Positions 1-10,800 of a stretch of DNA of 64,000 nt are shown here, in pieces. The stretch covers positions 62,347,254 through 62,411,253 of the forward strand of contig CM072522.1 of NCBI GenBank assembly GCA_036898135.1. The letters run 5' to 3'. This stretch comes from Oncomelania hupensis (Eukaryota; Mollusca; Gastropoda; Littorinimorpha; Pomatiopsidae). The notes below the pieces were generated by a model, which searched no databases, had not been told where the DNA came from, and saw only the letters and a program-made list of their open reading frames with translations. Position 1 is the stretch's first letter, and every line of letters starts with the position of its first letter. The position numbers were made by a program, and so were the translations under genes.

Positions 1-64
1 CATCTTCATCATCGTCATCATCATCACTATCATCATCGTTATCATCGTCATCATCATTATTCTT
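1..64. repeat. (ATC)n microsatellite
   Basis: An imperfect ATC/GTC trinucleotide tract at the window edge. It probably continues outside the window. It directly abuts a SINE-1 fragment and may be that copy's tail. Confidence 0.85.
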
Positions 65-65
65 T

Positions 66-332
66 TTCAAGCTCGAGAGCTTCTCAAGGCGCTGGCCGAT
101 ACAGGACCTGACTCAAAATACTGCCCGAACCGCTCACTTGCATAGTTCGTGCGCAGTCTGACGCCAGACACAACTGAGGCCAATTCTGGTCGACGAGAGA
201 GAGGGCGGAGAGAATGAAACTGGGCGTGTTTGCGTGGCCCATACCCCTCCCGTCTACAACATGTAGGACATGAGCGTCAGGATCTTCAAAGTCTGTGCGA
301 CGGAATGCGTACACAGACTAGACCTCGGTTTA
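66..332 (-). mobile_element. SINE-1 fragment
   Basis: On the minus strand this matches the SINE-1 body: the 'gatgagagtataaaccgagg'-type block at the right end (worn here), the 'gatcctgacgctcatgtcct' block, and the 'cagcgccttgag' tail block at the left end. The tRNA-like head is missing at the right end, so the copy is 5' truncated. Internal sequence is diverged from the other copies. Confidence 0.75.
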
Positions 333-370
333 TACTCTTGTTCGAAAGAATGCTGTATTGTTGATGGTGA

Positions 371-708
371 GGAAGGAGACTAACAGAGTATATTACTATG
401 TGAAGAAGACTAACAGAGTATATTACTATGTGAAGAAGACTAACAGAGTATATTATTATGTGAAGAAGACTAACAGAGTATATTATTATGTGAAGAAGAC
501 TAACAGAGTATATTATTATGTGAAGAAGACTAACAGAGTATAGTACTATGTGAAGAAGACTAACAGAGTATATTATTATGTGAAGAAGACTAACAGAGTA
601 TATTATTATGTGAAGAAGACTAACAGAGTATATTATTATGTGAAGAAGACTAACAGAGTATATTACTATGTGAAGAAGACTAACAGAGTATATTATTATG
701 TGAAGAAG
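371..708. repeat. 30-bp minisatellite, about 11 units
   Basis: Head-to-tail 30-bp units with core 'gaagactaacagagtatatt'. Units differ mainly by single C/T changes (tattactatg versus tattattatg). Because 30 is a multiple of three, the plus strand reads as an open ten-residue repeat (KKTNRVYYYV) for several units, broken by one TAG near 541. I see no start context or flanking coding sequence, so I treat it as non-coding. Confidence 0.9.
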
Positions 709-907
709 AGAGGGGACAGGGTGGGTTCACAAACAAAGGACTATGGGGGTGGATTGTGACGGTCGTGATGGACAGAGCTGTGGCGTGTGGATCTTGATTA
801 GCAGTGCGACAGGGATTGAAATAGATGCTGATTTATTTATTGGTATTTTTTTATGTATGTTTTTTTTTGTTAAAAACAGCAGAGACGATCCACTGTAACA
901 GTGGGAG

Positions 908-910
<3 letters not shown>

Positions 911-982
<72 letters not shown>
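911..982. repeat. (CT)n microsatellite
   Basis: A pure CT run of about 72 bp directly upstream of a LINE C-terminal coding remnant. It creates artificial Leu/Ser or Arg/Glu frames. Confidence 0.95.
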
Positions 983-984
<2 letters not shown>

Positions 985-1485
985 GACATATTTAAAACAT
1001 CTCTGTCATATTCTGATCCAAGTATGTGGAATTCTCTACCACGAGAGATCAAGGAAAGTAAATCATTAACATTGTTTAAAATTAGACTCCGCAAACTTCT
1101 ATTTTCCCTTGCTCCTAATATTTAAGATGATTGTATACATTTTGTTCTTTCCTATCTTGCGACAGTTTATTTTGTTGATGTGTGAATTAGCTTGCGTATG
1201 TGTGTGGTTGTGGTGGAGGGGGTGGGGAGAGTGGGAGTAGGGAAGGGGTATTGAAGGGGAGGTGGGGGGAGGGAGTATGTGTATTTCGGTACATTAATTT
1301 TCTTATTAATTTTTTTAAAATTCTTACCATTGTTAAGGTTTGTGTTAGTTTCAAATCAATTTTATGTTCATTATTTTTTTTGTTCTGAACTTTTTTTTTA
1401 TTTTGAATTTTACAACTTTATTAAGGACTAGCTGTAAGACAGGTCCTTATGACCTAATGCTATTATCCAATTAAAGGTTTCGACT
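983..1485 (+). pseudogene. LINE 3' end, C-terminal coding remnant plus 3' UTR
   Basis: The first 140 bases encode a conserved tail of CR1/L2-type LINE proteins: the block SMWNSLPREIKESKSLTLFK, then a basic stretch, and a stop near 1123-1125. The W-N-S-L-P signature followed by 'SxSLxxFKxxL(R/K)xxLF' is typical of the C-terminus of CR1/L2-like non-LTR retrotransposons. About 350 bp of A/T-rich 3' UTR follow, ending near 'ccaattaaaggtttcgac'. No reverse transcriptase motifs remain, so it is a 5'-truncated dead copy. The clade is inferred from the C-terminal motif alone. Confidence 0.6.
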
Positions 1486-1487
1486 TC

Positions 1488-1656
1488 GGCTTCTCTCTCT
1501 CCCTCTCTCTCTCTTTCTCTGTCTTTCTAGCTCTGTCTGTCTGTCTGTCCCTCTCTTTCTTTATCTCTGTCTCTCTTTGTCTTTGTGTCTCTGTCTCTTT
1601 CTGTCCCTCTCTGTCTCTCTCTCTGTCTCTCTCTCTGTCTCTCTCTCTCTCGCTCA
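1488..1656. repeat. CT-rich low-complexity tract
   Basis: Imperfect CT/CTGT pyrimidine repeat with no coding signal. Confidence 0.85.
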
Positions 1657-1959
1657 GCGCTTTTCAAGCTATCACGTTACGGTTCCATCATAAGCTGAAA
1701 GTCTTGGGTAAGGTCACAGCGCTCTTTTAACAAATTAACACATCGACCCGACTCCGTCATTCCCTCTTGTCTACAAACCCACTGCTAGCATGTTTTTAGT
1801 GGTTTTTTCCACTAGGATTATATATATTTATGTAATTTGTATAATTTATTAATTTATTTATTTTTATTTTATCTTTTTAAATTTTGTTGTGTGGGTGGGA
1901 TGGTGTTTATTTAAATAACAATATACCTCATTTGCTGGTGTCTGAATGTACACTGGGAG
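1657..1959. other. No gene seen; A/T-rich spacer
   Basis: Unique-looking sequence with T-rich runs between 1790 and 1890. No ORF, RNA or repeat family is recognised. Confidence 0.5.
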
Positions 1960-2122
1960 GTCGAGGCACCTTCAGGTTTGCTGTTCGACTTCTCAACAAG
2001 TCACGCCGCCGAGGGTTTTCCCCGGATACTGCGGTTTCCTCCCTCCCTTTCAATAATGGTGGTACTCTAACATTTTCAAAAAATAAATTTCAATTTTGTC
2101 TGTCCCGTCTTGTAATAATAGC

Positions 2123-2179
2123 GACCCGGTCCTGATTTGGCTCGGAAGAGTCCGCTGGACCTACAGCAATAATAATGTA
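2123..2179 (+). mobile_element. R3 retroposon 3' end, truncated
   Basis: Matches the last 55 bp of the R3 family, including 'gatttggctcggaagagtcc' and 'gctggacctacagcaataat'. The 12-bp sequence tgtaataatagc occurs before it (2111-2122) and again after the SINE-1 copy (2629-2640). This fits a TSD around the combined nested insertion. Confidence 0.6.
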
Positions 2180-2628
2180 AGGAGGCACTGTGGTCTAATG
2201 GTAGTGCTTCGGCTTGCGGATCGGAAGGTCCCGGGTTCGAGCCCTGGCCGGGCCATTGTGTTGTGTCCCTGGGAAAGACACTTTACTCCTGTTTTCCTAC
2301 TCCTTCGGATGAGAGTATAAACCGAGGTCTAGTCTGTGTCGCATACATTCCATCATAACGGACTTTAAAGATCCTGACGCTCATGTCCTAGACGGGTGAG
2401 TGCCGGTGACAAGAAAACACCCAGCATGCACCTAGGTCCTTCTCCCCCATCCCTGGCTGCCCAGGATTGTGCTCAGTTGTCCGGGCGTCAGACCATGCGC
2501 CCAAAGGCTGCGGGTGGGCGTCTCGGGCTGCTTGAGTTAGATCCTGTATCGGCCAGCGCCTTGAGCAGCTCTTGAGCTGGAAAAGCGCTATATAAGAACG
2601 ATTAAATAAATAAAAAATAAATAAATAA
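2178..2628 (+). mobile_element. SINE-1, near full-length, tRNA-derived
   Basis: A full SINE with a 5' tRNA-like head of about 72 nt carrying pol III promoter boxes: A box 'tggtctaatgg' (2191-2201) and B box 'ggttcgagccc' (2234-2244). A body of about 300 bp follows. The 3' tail is 'cagcgccttgagcagctctt' plus 'ggaaaagcgctatataagaa', ending in an A/T-rich (AAAT)n run. The flanks share aataatgtaa, a likely 10-bp TSD. This is one of the most complete SINE-1 copies in the window and serves as the family reference. Confidence 0.9.
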
Positions 2629-2741
2629 TGTAATAATAGCCACTTTCCCTTTTACCACCTCGTGTTGGAGTCGCGGATGAAGGAGTGTCCCCTGAGGAAC
2701 ATGTTAGCGTAGGTATGTTGGTTACAGATCGTCGCCCTTTG

Positions 2742-2803
2742 AGTCTTATTTAAGAATATAGCGCGTATAAAATCCAGTAGTAGTAGTGGTAGTAGTTGTA
2801 GTG

Positions 2804-2856
<53 letters not shown>

Positions 2857-2900
2857 CTTATTTAAGAATATAGCGCGTATAACATCCAGTAGTAGTAGTG

Positions 2901-2954
<54 letters not shown>

Positions 2955-2955
2955 A
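2742..2955. repeat. 112-bp tandem duplication with (AGT)n tracts
   Basis: The block 'agtcttatttaagaatatag' plus its downstream (AGT)n run occurs at 2742 and again at 2854. The SINE-2 tail and its microsatellite were therefore duplicated as a unit. The two copies differ by aaaatcc versus aacatcc. Confidence 0.85.
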
Positions 2956-2977
2956 CATGATTATCGCAGTTCACTCA

Positions 2978-3395
2978 GTGGCGTACGTTGTGTAGTGGAA
3001 CGTCAGACGACAACGTTGCAGCGTGTAAAGGCAATGGTTCAAGCCACGCTGACAGCCTGGAGTAAAAATAACAATTAAATCAATTACCCTGAGACACTGC
3101 ACCCAACTCCTTCGGATGAGAGTATAAACCGAGGTCTTGTCTGTGCATCGCACGGACTTTAAAGATCCTGACACTCATGTTCTAAACGGGTGAGTGCTGG
3201 GTGAAATCAAATAAACCTAATGCGCACTAGGTCCCTTCTCCCCATCCCCGATCGCCCGGGATTGTGCTCAGTCGTCAGGGCGTCGGACTAGGCGCCCTAA
3301 TGTTGAACGTGGGCGCTTCGGGCGGCTTCAGTTAGGTCTTGTATCGGCTAGAGCCTTGAGCCGCTCTTGAGGCGGAAATGCGCTATATGATGATA
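2978..3395 (+). mobile_element. SINE-1 variant with a different head
   Basis: From 3107 on it follows the SINE-1 body ('cttcggatgagagtataaac', 'actttaaagatcctgacact') and tail ('gagccttgagccgctcttga', 'gaaatgcgctatatg'). The head (about 2978-3106) is not the tRNA-like head of the 2178 copy. It resembles the head at 62540-62870, so it may mark a SINE-1 subfamily or an older composite. Confidence 0.7.
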
Positions 3396-4060
3396 TACCG
3401 AAAACCTCATTATGACGTCAAAGGAACACCTCGATGTTATGACGTCTTTCTTTTTTTACAAGGGATTGGGCTAAATCGTCACGCGATCAGGCCATATCTA
3501 TAATCAAGTGCGAAGCGTGTCATCGAGACAAACGACGTGTTCTATTTACGAAAGGTAAATAAGTTACCCTCGGACAGCTGCTGATTGGTTTCGCTTCCCC
3601 GACGCCATTTTGCCCGCTTTGAGATGACTAGTTTTGCTCAGGCTTGTCCTGGCTTGTGTAACCTTAGGGCTGTTGGTCACGGGAATGCATGCATCGGTGT
3701 TGGCAGAGAAATAAATGTTTACGTATTTGTAAACACGGTGTGGTCAAGAAACTTCATCCCCGACAGAATGTTTGCGTAGATGGCATATGCTATAAACTAG
3801 ATTAGAATCAAGGGGTGCATGCCGGATATGTTTATTGTAAGCTATAGCGAAATGTTTATATGGTGGAAACCAGGCTGCCGGACCTGTTTGTTGTAGGCTG
3901 CAGCGGATGATATCGGTCATTTAACAATGCAGAGGCGGTACCTAGTGCCCGGCAGGGCGTGCCCTTGAGCCTGTCAGGTAGGGGATAGGTGCGGACTGCT
4001 AGACAGAGAGGCTGGTCGGTGACGTAGACTCGGTGGACCACCTTTTGTGGAGAGGGCAGT
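3396..4060. other. No gene seen; unique-looking sequence
   Basis: No long ORF, repeat family or RNA gene is recognised. CpG is not depleted, unlike the satellite-rich neighbours. It lies just upstream of the possible promoter at 4065-4112. Confidence 0.45.
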
Positions 4061-4331
4061 GACCATTGGTAGATTTGATTGGACAATGTAGCAGGGTAGA
4101 TCAGGGTATAAAGGAGCGTAGAATCCTGCTTGGGACAATTCATTTTTACAGGAAGACGCACCCAGAGATAATTCTAGAGAGATAGAGAGAGTCGAAAATG
4201 AGAGTCTAAGAACGAATCCTACGCCAGAAGTCCGGCAGTGTTCTAATGCTAATTTCTAAGTTTTATTTGTGAGGCTTAGTGTAAAGGTAGATCCTTCTGG
4301 TAGTGAAGTGAACAAAGGTGTCGAAGATGAG
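4061..4331 (+). promoter_or_regulatory. Candidate TATA promoter and non-coding first exon
   Basis: Two ATTGG (inverted CCAAT) boxes at 4065-4069 and 4078-4082 precede a good TATA box, tataaag (4107-4113). A start site is expected near 4135-4140. The following 190 bp end at 4331 in a strong splice-donor match (gag|gtaagc, 4332 on). An ATG lies at 4326-4328 but leaves only two further bases before the donor. A possible acceptor (ttctgttgcag, to 6175) precedes a 65-codon open segment ending at another gtaagc (6371). The order and spacing fit a pol II promoter plus first exon, or a transposon promoter. No protein family is recognised. Confidence 0.3.
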
Positions 4332-4930
4332 GTAAGCACAAAACTTATTGAAACTCCTTTCTATTGTTGCTATATGTGCATGCCAATTTTATGTTTGATG
4401 ATTGTAAGGTATTACGTATAGGTTATTAAAAGACGGTCAAAATGAATGCATTGTGGAATTGAATTTGGTTTCTCGTTTAAATAATGGTGTCTTTGGATGG
4501 CAGTGAGACCTGTTCTGTTTTGTACGTTTTATAGACTATGATTGTTTTTAGTTAAGGCCCGATCCCCGTACAGATAGGAAAGTAGTTTAGTTAGGTTAAC
4601 TCTCACAAGTTAACACACACAGCGACGCCTTACACTTGCCCGGTTCATCACCCGGTTTAGCGCCCGGTTCTCCTCCTTGATGAGTTCCTCATCGACCGGG
4701 CTAGCCCTCTCACAAAGGTAACCCCCCCCCTCCCCCACCAAAAAAAAAATATCCTTCGCTTGCATCATTCTATTGCTCTTAAGGCGTTTTATTGCTAAAA
4801 TCAGAACTCAATAACGACGTCATATTTTCTAGTGTTACGTATAATGGAAGTTGTGTAAGTATAGCCTTAGTTTTGTTTTCAAACTTATTATTTTCACTCT
4901 CAGTGTTCTGTGGTGGAACGTTGAATTTCT
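4332..4930. other. No gene seen
   Basis: Intron-like or intergenic sequence with poly-C and poly-A runs near 4715-4750. Nothing else is recognised before the 41-bp satellite. Confidence 0.45.
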
Positions 4931-6088
4931 TCCTACGTAATATCGGATTCTTATCTTACCTAACAAATGGATGCTACGTAATATTGGATTCTTATCTTAC
5001 CTAACAAATGGATCCTACGTAATATTGGATTCTTATCTTACCTAACAAATGGATGCTACGTAATATTGGATTCTTATCTTACCTAACAAATGGATGCTAC
5101 GTAATATTGGATTCTTGTCTTACCTAACAAATGGTTGCTACGTAATATTGGATTCTTGTCTTACCTAACAAATGGATGCTACGTAATATTGGATTATTGT
5201 CTTACCTAACAAATGGATGCTACGTAATATTGGATTCTTATCTTACCTAACAAATGGATGCTACGTAATATTGGATTCTTATCTTACCTAACAAATGGAT
5301 GCTACGTAATATTGGATTCTTATCTTACCTAACAAATGGATGCTACGTAATATTGGATTCTTATCTTACCTAACAAATGGATGCTACGTAATATTGGATT
5401 CTTGTCTTACCTAACAAATGGATGTTACGTAATATTGGATTCTTATCTTACCTAACAAATGGATGCTACGTAATATTGGATTCTTGTCTTACCTAACAAA
5501 TGGATGTTACGTAATATTGGATTCTTAACTTACCTAACAAATGGATGCTACGTAATAATGGATTCTTATCTTACCTAACAAATGGATGCTACGTAATATT
5601 GGATTCTTGTCTTACCTAACAAATGGATGCTACGTAATATTGGATTCTTGTCTTACCTAACAAATGGATGTTACGTAATATTGGATTCTTATCTTACCTA
5701 ACAAATGGATGCTACGTAATATTGGATTCTTGTCTTACCTAACAAATGGATGCTACGTAATATTGGATTCTCATCTTACCTAACAAACGGATGCTACGTA
5801 ATATTGGTTCTTATCTTACCTAACAAATGGATGCTACGTAATATTGGATTCTTATCTTACCTAACAAATGGATGCTATGTAATATTGGATTCTTGTCTTA
5901 CCTAACAAATGGATGTTACGTAATATTGGATTCTTATCTTACCTAACAAATGGATGCTACGTAATATTGGATTCTTATCTTACCTAACAAATGGATGTTA
6001 CGTAATATCGGATTCCTTAGTTACCTAATAAATGAATGCTACGTAATATTGAATTCTTATCTTACCTAACACATGTATGCTACGTAAT
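4931..6088. repeat. 41-bp satellite array, about 28 units
   Basis: Head-to-tail 41-bp units, core 'ctacgtaatattggattctt' followed by 'atcttacctaacaaatggat'. Most units carry the palindrome TACGTA. Several with 'gttacgtaat' extend it to TTACGTAA. Changes are mainly point substitutions (tatctt/tgtctt, gctacg/gttacg), with one shortened unit near 5805. Both edges decay. Period 41 closes frames quickly, so the array is non-coding. Confidence 0.95.
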
Positions 6089-6175
6089 TTGACTGTGATG
6101 ACGTCAAATATTGTAATCCTGTTTCCCATGCGATGGGAGTGAAAGAATTGATAGGGGTTTATTTTTCTGTTGCAG

Positions 6176-6370
6176 CCTATTGTCATATATATTTGTGTGG
6201 ATATGGCCATCAAGATTTTTCTATGGTTGGATTTAAAGTGTATGGCGACGGTAAATACAGCGAATTTGAAGAGTAATAACAGCAAGAGCATAGGATTTAG
6301 GCCTACTCTCAAACTGCCGGAAATAAAGCACACAATTCAACTAGGCCGAGAACTTCGAGCCCTCAAACCG
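6176..6370 (+). other. Possible exon, 65 codons between splice-like sites
   Basis: The segment follows a polypyrimidine tract and tgcag (to 6175), stays open for exactly 195 bases and ends at cg|gtaagc. Its conceptual product starts PIVIYICVDMAIKIFLW, then becomes hydrophilic. No family is recognised. An upstream partner could be the exon ending at 4331, but the phase that would use the ATG there closes after about 20 codons in this exon. Chance is a strong alternative. Confidence 0.15.
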
Positions 6371-6469
6371 GTAAGCCATGGGATATTACGTTATTAGTAC
6401 AGAGAGATACAAAGTCTAGGGTGAATGTATATCCATGACGCAGCAGGCTTCCAGACTAATATATATTAC

Positions 6470-6795
6470 AATGGTCTGGCTTCTTTAAAGAGACCTATTT
6501 TGACCACTCTTCGTATAACGTTCACAGTGAGTGCAGCCCCCCCTGCAAACAATGGTTTGGGTCCCTAAAGTGTTCCATTTTAACCCTATTCCATTGACAG
6601 ATCCTTCAACATTCACAGTGAGTGTCGATCAATAAAGTCCGAAGTTTTTAAGCCTATTAATCAGCAAGGGTGGGTTAGGGTTAGGGTTAGGGGTTATCCC
6701 TCACGTCATGTAAAATAAGACTAGCATCTATCAAAGGCAGTAAAGAGGCACAATCATAGCACAACTGCTCGGTAAGGGTTATTGTTTGGGGTTAA
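6470..6795. repeat. Dispersed repeat with 'cacagtgagtg' motifs and a short TTAGGG run
   Basis: The words 'ttcacagtgagtgcagcccc' and 'attcacagtgagtgtcg' recur near 33525 and 56972, so this is a dispersed family of unknown type. Three TTAGGG-like units lie at 6672-6692. No coding sequence is seen. Confidence 0.4.
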
Positions 6796-7190
6796 TTATT
6801 ATTATTAGGCGCTGGCCGATACAGGATTTAACTCAAACCGCCTGAGATGCCCGCCCGCAGCCTTTGGGCGCATGGTCTGACGCCCGGACAACTGAGCACT
6901 ATCCTGGCCAGCCAGGGATGGGGGAGAAGGACCAAGTGCACGCTGGGAGTGTTCTTGTTACCGGCACTCACCCATCTAGGACATGAGCGTCAGGATTTTT
7001 AAAGTCCGTTATGATGGAATGTATGCGACACACAGACTAGACCTCGGTTTATACTCTCATCCGAAGGAGTAGGAAACGGGAGTAAAGTGTCTTTCCCAGG
7101 GACACAACACACTGGCCCGGCCAGGGCTCGAACCCGGGACCTTCAGATCCGCAAGCCAAAGCTCTACCATTAGACCACCGTGCTTGTCAT
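6796..7190 (-). mobile_element. SINE-1, near full-length
   Basis: Antisense SINE-1. The tail is at the left ('ggcgctggccgatacagg') next to a short (ATT)n, the body follows, and the tRNA-like head is at the right with B box (reverse of 'gggctcgaacc', near 7125-7136) and A box near 7168-7180. Both pol III boxes look usable. Confidence 0.85.
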
Positions 7191-7194
7191 ACAC

Positions 7195-7483
<289 letters not shown>

Positions 7484-7560
7484 GGCGCACGAATTTCCCC
7501 AAATCCCAATCAGGCTCAAAGGGCGGCGATCTGTACCAACAGATAAGTCATCTTCTTGTA
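7484..7560 (-). mobile_element. SINE-2 tail fragment
   Basis: Antisense match to the SINE-2 3' region: 'ggctcaaagggcggcgatct' is the complement of the conserved 'gatcgccgcgctttgag' block. Confidence 0.6.
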
Positions 7561-7884
7561 TGCAATTTTTTTATTTCCTTATCTAATATAAAAGACCAGT
7601 TCATTACGTTATAATTTTATATTACCAGCCATTATTGCATTAGATTTTTTCTCCATGTCCCTTTTTTTTTAAAGCTAATTTCGTTCCAGTACAATCCACT
7701 GCGTGAGGGGACCGAATCAAATTTTAAGATGTATTTGTTATATATAATATGAAGAACCATAGTGCTTTTAGCTATCTAAAAAAAATTAACTTCTAGTGTT
7801 GCAACTCCAATACTTTAGTGCCATATAAACCTGCCTTTGAATCGACACGGTTTAGTCTGGAAAAACATTAATAATAATAATAAT
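7561..7884. other. No gene seen; A/T-rich
   Basis: A/T-rich sequence ending in a short (AAT)n run (7868-7885) that is the left flank of LINE-A copy 1. Confidence 0.5.
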
Positions 7885-7897
7885 ATCCTATCCTATC

Positions 7898-10800
7898 CTA
7901 TCCTGTCCCATAACCCGAAGGTCGTAGGGGCACCACAGATGATCGCTTAACCAGCATACTCCATCTTTCTCTGTCCTCAGCAGCCCTCATGGCTTCGCTC
8001 AGTGTCAAACCAGTCCATTCTCGAATGTTGTCCTCCCACCTCTTTTTCGGTCTCCCCCTTCTTCTACCTCCTTGCACTGTGCCTTGCAGAATGGTCTTTG
8101 CAAGGCCTGATGATCTGGTGACGTGGCCATACCATCGGAGTTTCCGTTTCTTCACCACTGTGAGCAGGTCATCGTGTTGTCCAATGGCTTGTGTGATGGT
8201 CTGTCGGACTTCAACGTTGGTGATGTGTTGGGTATAGGAAATGCACAGAAGTCTTCTGTAGCACCTCATCTCCATGCTTTGTATTCTTCGTTGGAGATCT
8301 GCTGTGAGGGTCCATGCTTCGCAAGCATATAGGAAGATGGAGATGACCAGAGATCGCAGCAGTCTTACTTTGGAATGTAGACTGATGGTTCTGTCTTTCC
8401 AAATGGGCTTCAACCTTGTCAGGGCAGCAGTTGTTTGTGCGATCCTGGAGAGGACTTCCTGTCGAGACCCATTGTCTGACACAATGGCTCCTAAATATTT
8501 GAAGCTGTGCACTGTGTTGAGGGATTGGCCTTGTACTTTGATGTCCGTGTTGATGCCATTGGTGTTGTTGGTCATCATTTTGGTCTTCTCTGCACTTATT
8601 TCCATTCCATAAGCTCTGGAGGTGGTGTCAAGCCTCTGTACAAGCTGTTCAAGTTCTTGTTCCTCTCCAGCCAATCCATCAATATCATCCGCAAAACGAA
8701 GATTGGAGATTGCTCTGCCCCCTATGCTGACTGTGCCTTCGTGATCTGCAAGAGCATCTGACATGATGCGCTCTAGGAAGATGTTGAAGAGTGTTGGAGA
8801 GAGTAGGCATCCTTGACGCACACCGATTGTTGTTCTGAACCAGTTCCCGATGACGCTGTTATGGAGGACTGCACTGGTAGCCTTGTCATACAGGCTTTTG
8901 ATGACTTCTATAATTTTAGGGCTGATGTTGTACACTTTCATGGTTGCCCATAGAGCTGCATGCCAGACTCGGTCAAATGCCTTCTTGAAGTCTATGAACA
9001 CATGATATAGATGTTGTTGGTGCTGTAGGTATTTCTCACAGATTATTCTGAGGTTGAAAATCTGTTCAGTGGTACTTCGCCCTGCCATGAATCCTGCTTG
9101 TTCTTCAGCTATGATTTGTTCAGCTTGTGGTTTCAACCTGTTGAGTATTATTTTCAGGAGGACCTTGCTGGGATGGCTGATGAGGCTGATGGTGCGGTAA
9201 TTTTCACACTCCTGAAGGTTACCTTTTTTGGGAAGAGTGATGACAAGCGACTGGGTCCATGGTGTAGGCCATTCCCCACTCTGCCAGATCTTGTTACAGA
9301 TAATGGTGAGAGCATCAGTCATCGCTTCTCCTCCTGCTTGTAGCAGTTCCGCTGGTATGTTGTCCACTCCCGCTGACTTCCCTTTCTTCAGCGATTGCAC
9401 TGCTGCCTCAACTTCTTCCCGGAGAATTGGGAGGATTTCTTCTTCTTCTCTGCTCTCGGGACATGCTAGAACTGATGGGTCTCCATTTGGTGTATGGTTG
9501 TAAAGGTCAGAGCAGTACTCTGTCCATCTGTCCAAGACTTCTTGTTCTTCTGTAAGGCAAATGCCAGACTTGCTTTGGATAGTGGAGACTTTGGGCTGTT
9601 TAACACTTGTCAGCCGCTTCACAGTCTGGTAGGCCTTCTTGCTGTTGTTCTTGTTCAGATTGTTCTCTATTTCCTGGCATTGATCTTCTATCCAGTTCTC
9701 CTTTGCTGTGCGCATGCCTTTTCGGATGTCATTGTTGATTTTTCGGTAGACATCAGCTCCCTGTGAGGTGTTCTTTTTCTTTTTTAACTCTCTTCGTTTA
9801 TCACACAGATCCAAAAGTTCAGGTGTGATCCACGGCTTCTTCTTTGGTCGGTGCTTGCCAAGGATCTCAGTGGCGGCATCTGTTACAGCTGAGTTGAAGG
9901 TATTGGTCATGGTGTTGACATCTACTTCGCCTGCCCCCAAAATAAGCAGTGGTGCAAATTTCCCTCCAATTGTGGCCTGAAATATTTTTGCCACCTCCGG
10001 GTCTTGCAGTTTGTCCAGGTCGAACTTCAGTCTAGTGCACTTTGCTGTATTTACTCTCTTCAAATGGAGCCGGAAAGACATCATCACGAGATCGTGGTCA
10101 CTTCCATTGTCTGCTCCTGGGAAAGTGCGTGTCCTGCCAATGTTGATGCTTGATCTGAAGCGTTTCTTGACCATGATGTAGTCGATCTGGTTGTGATGTT
10201 CCCCGCCGGGACTGTGCCATGTCCATCGTCTGGATTTTTTGTGGAGACCAAGCGTGTTTGCCAGTACCAGATTGTTGTATCTGGCAAACTCCAATAGCCT
10301 CAGACCCCTGTCATTTGTCTCGTTGTTGCAGTGGGGTCCGCATGTGTCTCCCCAGTTGCGGTGCGCATCTTGGCCAACCTTGGCATTCCAGTCGCCTTGC
10401 ACTATGACTATGTCCTTCTTCGGCACTTGGTCAAGGACCGCCTGTATATTTTCATAAAAATCCTCCACTTCGCTGTCTTCATAGTCTGATGTTGGGGCAT
10501 AGGCCTGGATGATGGTAATGTTGAAAGGGGTTGCTCTCAGACGGATGGTAATGAGTCTACTGGAGACTGGGCGGCAACCCATGACAGTGGCTAGAATGTT
10601 CTTGTGGACCAAGAATCCAACGCCGTGTTCGTGCCTGTCATCTCTACCGCTGAAATAGAGCTTGTGGCCTTTGTCAGTCGTTGTTTCACCTAGGCCTTTC
10701 CAGCGCAGTTCGCTGATACCTAGAACGTTCCATCGATAGTGGTCCAGCTCGTGGGCCAGTTCTTCTAATTTTCCTTCCGCAGTTAGGGTCCTGACGTTCC

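Larger units (their letters stand above)
1960..2775 (+). mobile_element. SINE-2 copy split by nested insertions
   Basis: The SINE-2 body ('gagggttttccccggatact', 'cggtttcctccctccctttc') runs from about 1965 to 2122. The SINE-2 tail ('gttacagatcgtcgccctttgag', 'atagcgcgtataaaatcc') resumes at 2641 and runs to 2775. The two halves are separated by an R3 remnant and a SINE-1 copy. A (AGT)n tract follows the tail. Confidence 0.7.

Noticed and set aside
2178..2250. A genuine tRNA gene
   Set aside because: The tRNA-like segment is the head of SINE-1. The same head recurs at 6796-7190 and 29370-29624, each followed by the same body.
4931..6088. CRISPR-like appearance of regularly spaced repeats
   Set aside because: There are no variable spacers, the repeat is continuous, and the context is eukaryotic.
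6668..6698. Interstitial telomere (TTAGGG)
   Set aside because: Only about three units, as at 18286 and 44480; too short for a telomere-derived array.
7989..10457. Several plus-strand frames inside LINE-A copy 1
   Set aside because: They are the antisense shadow of ORF2 and recur identically in copy 4.
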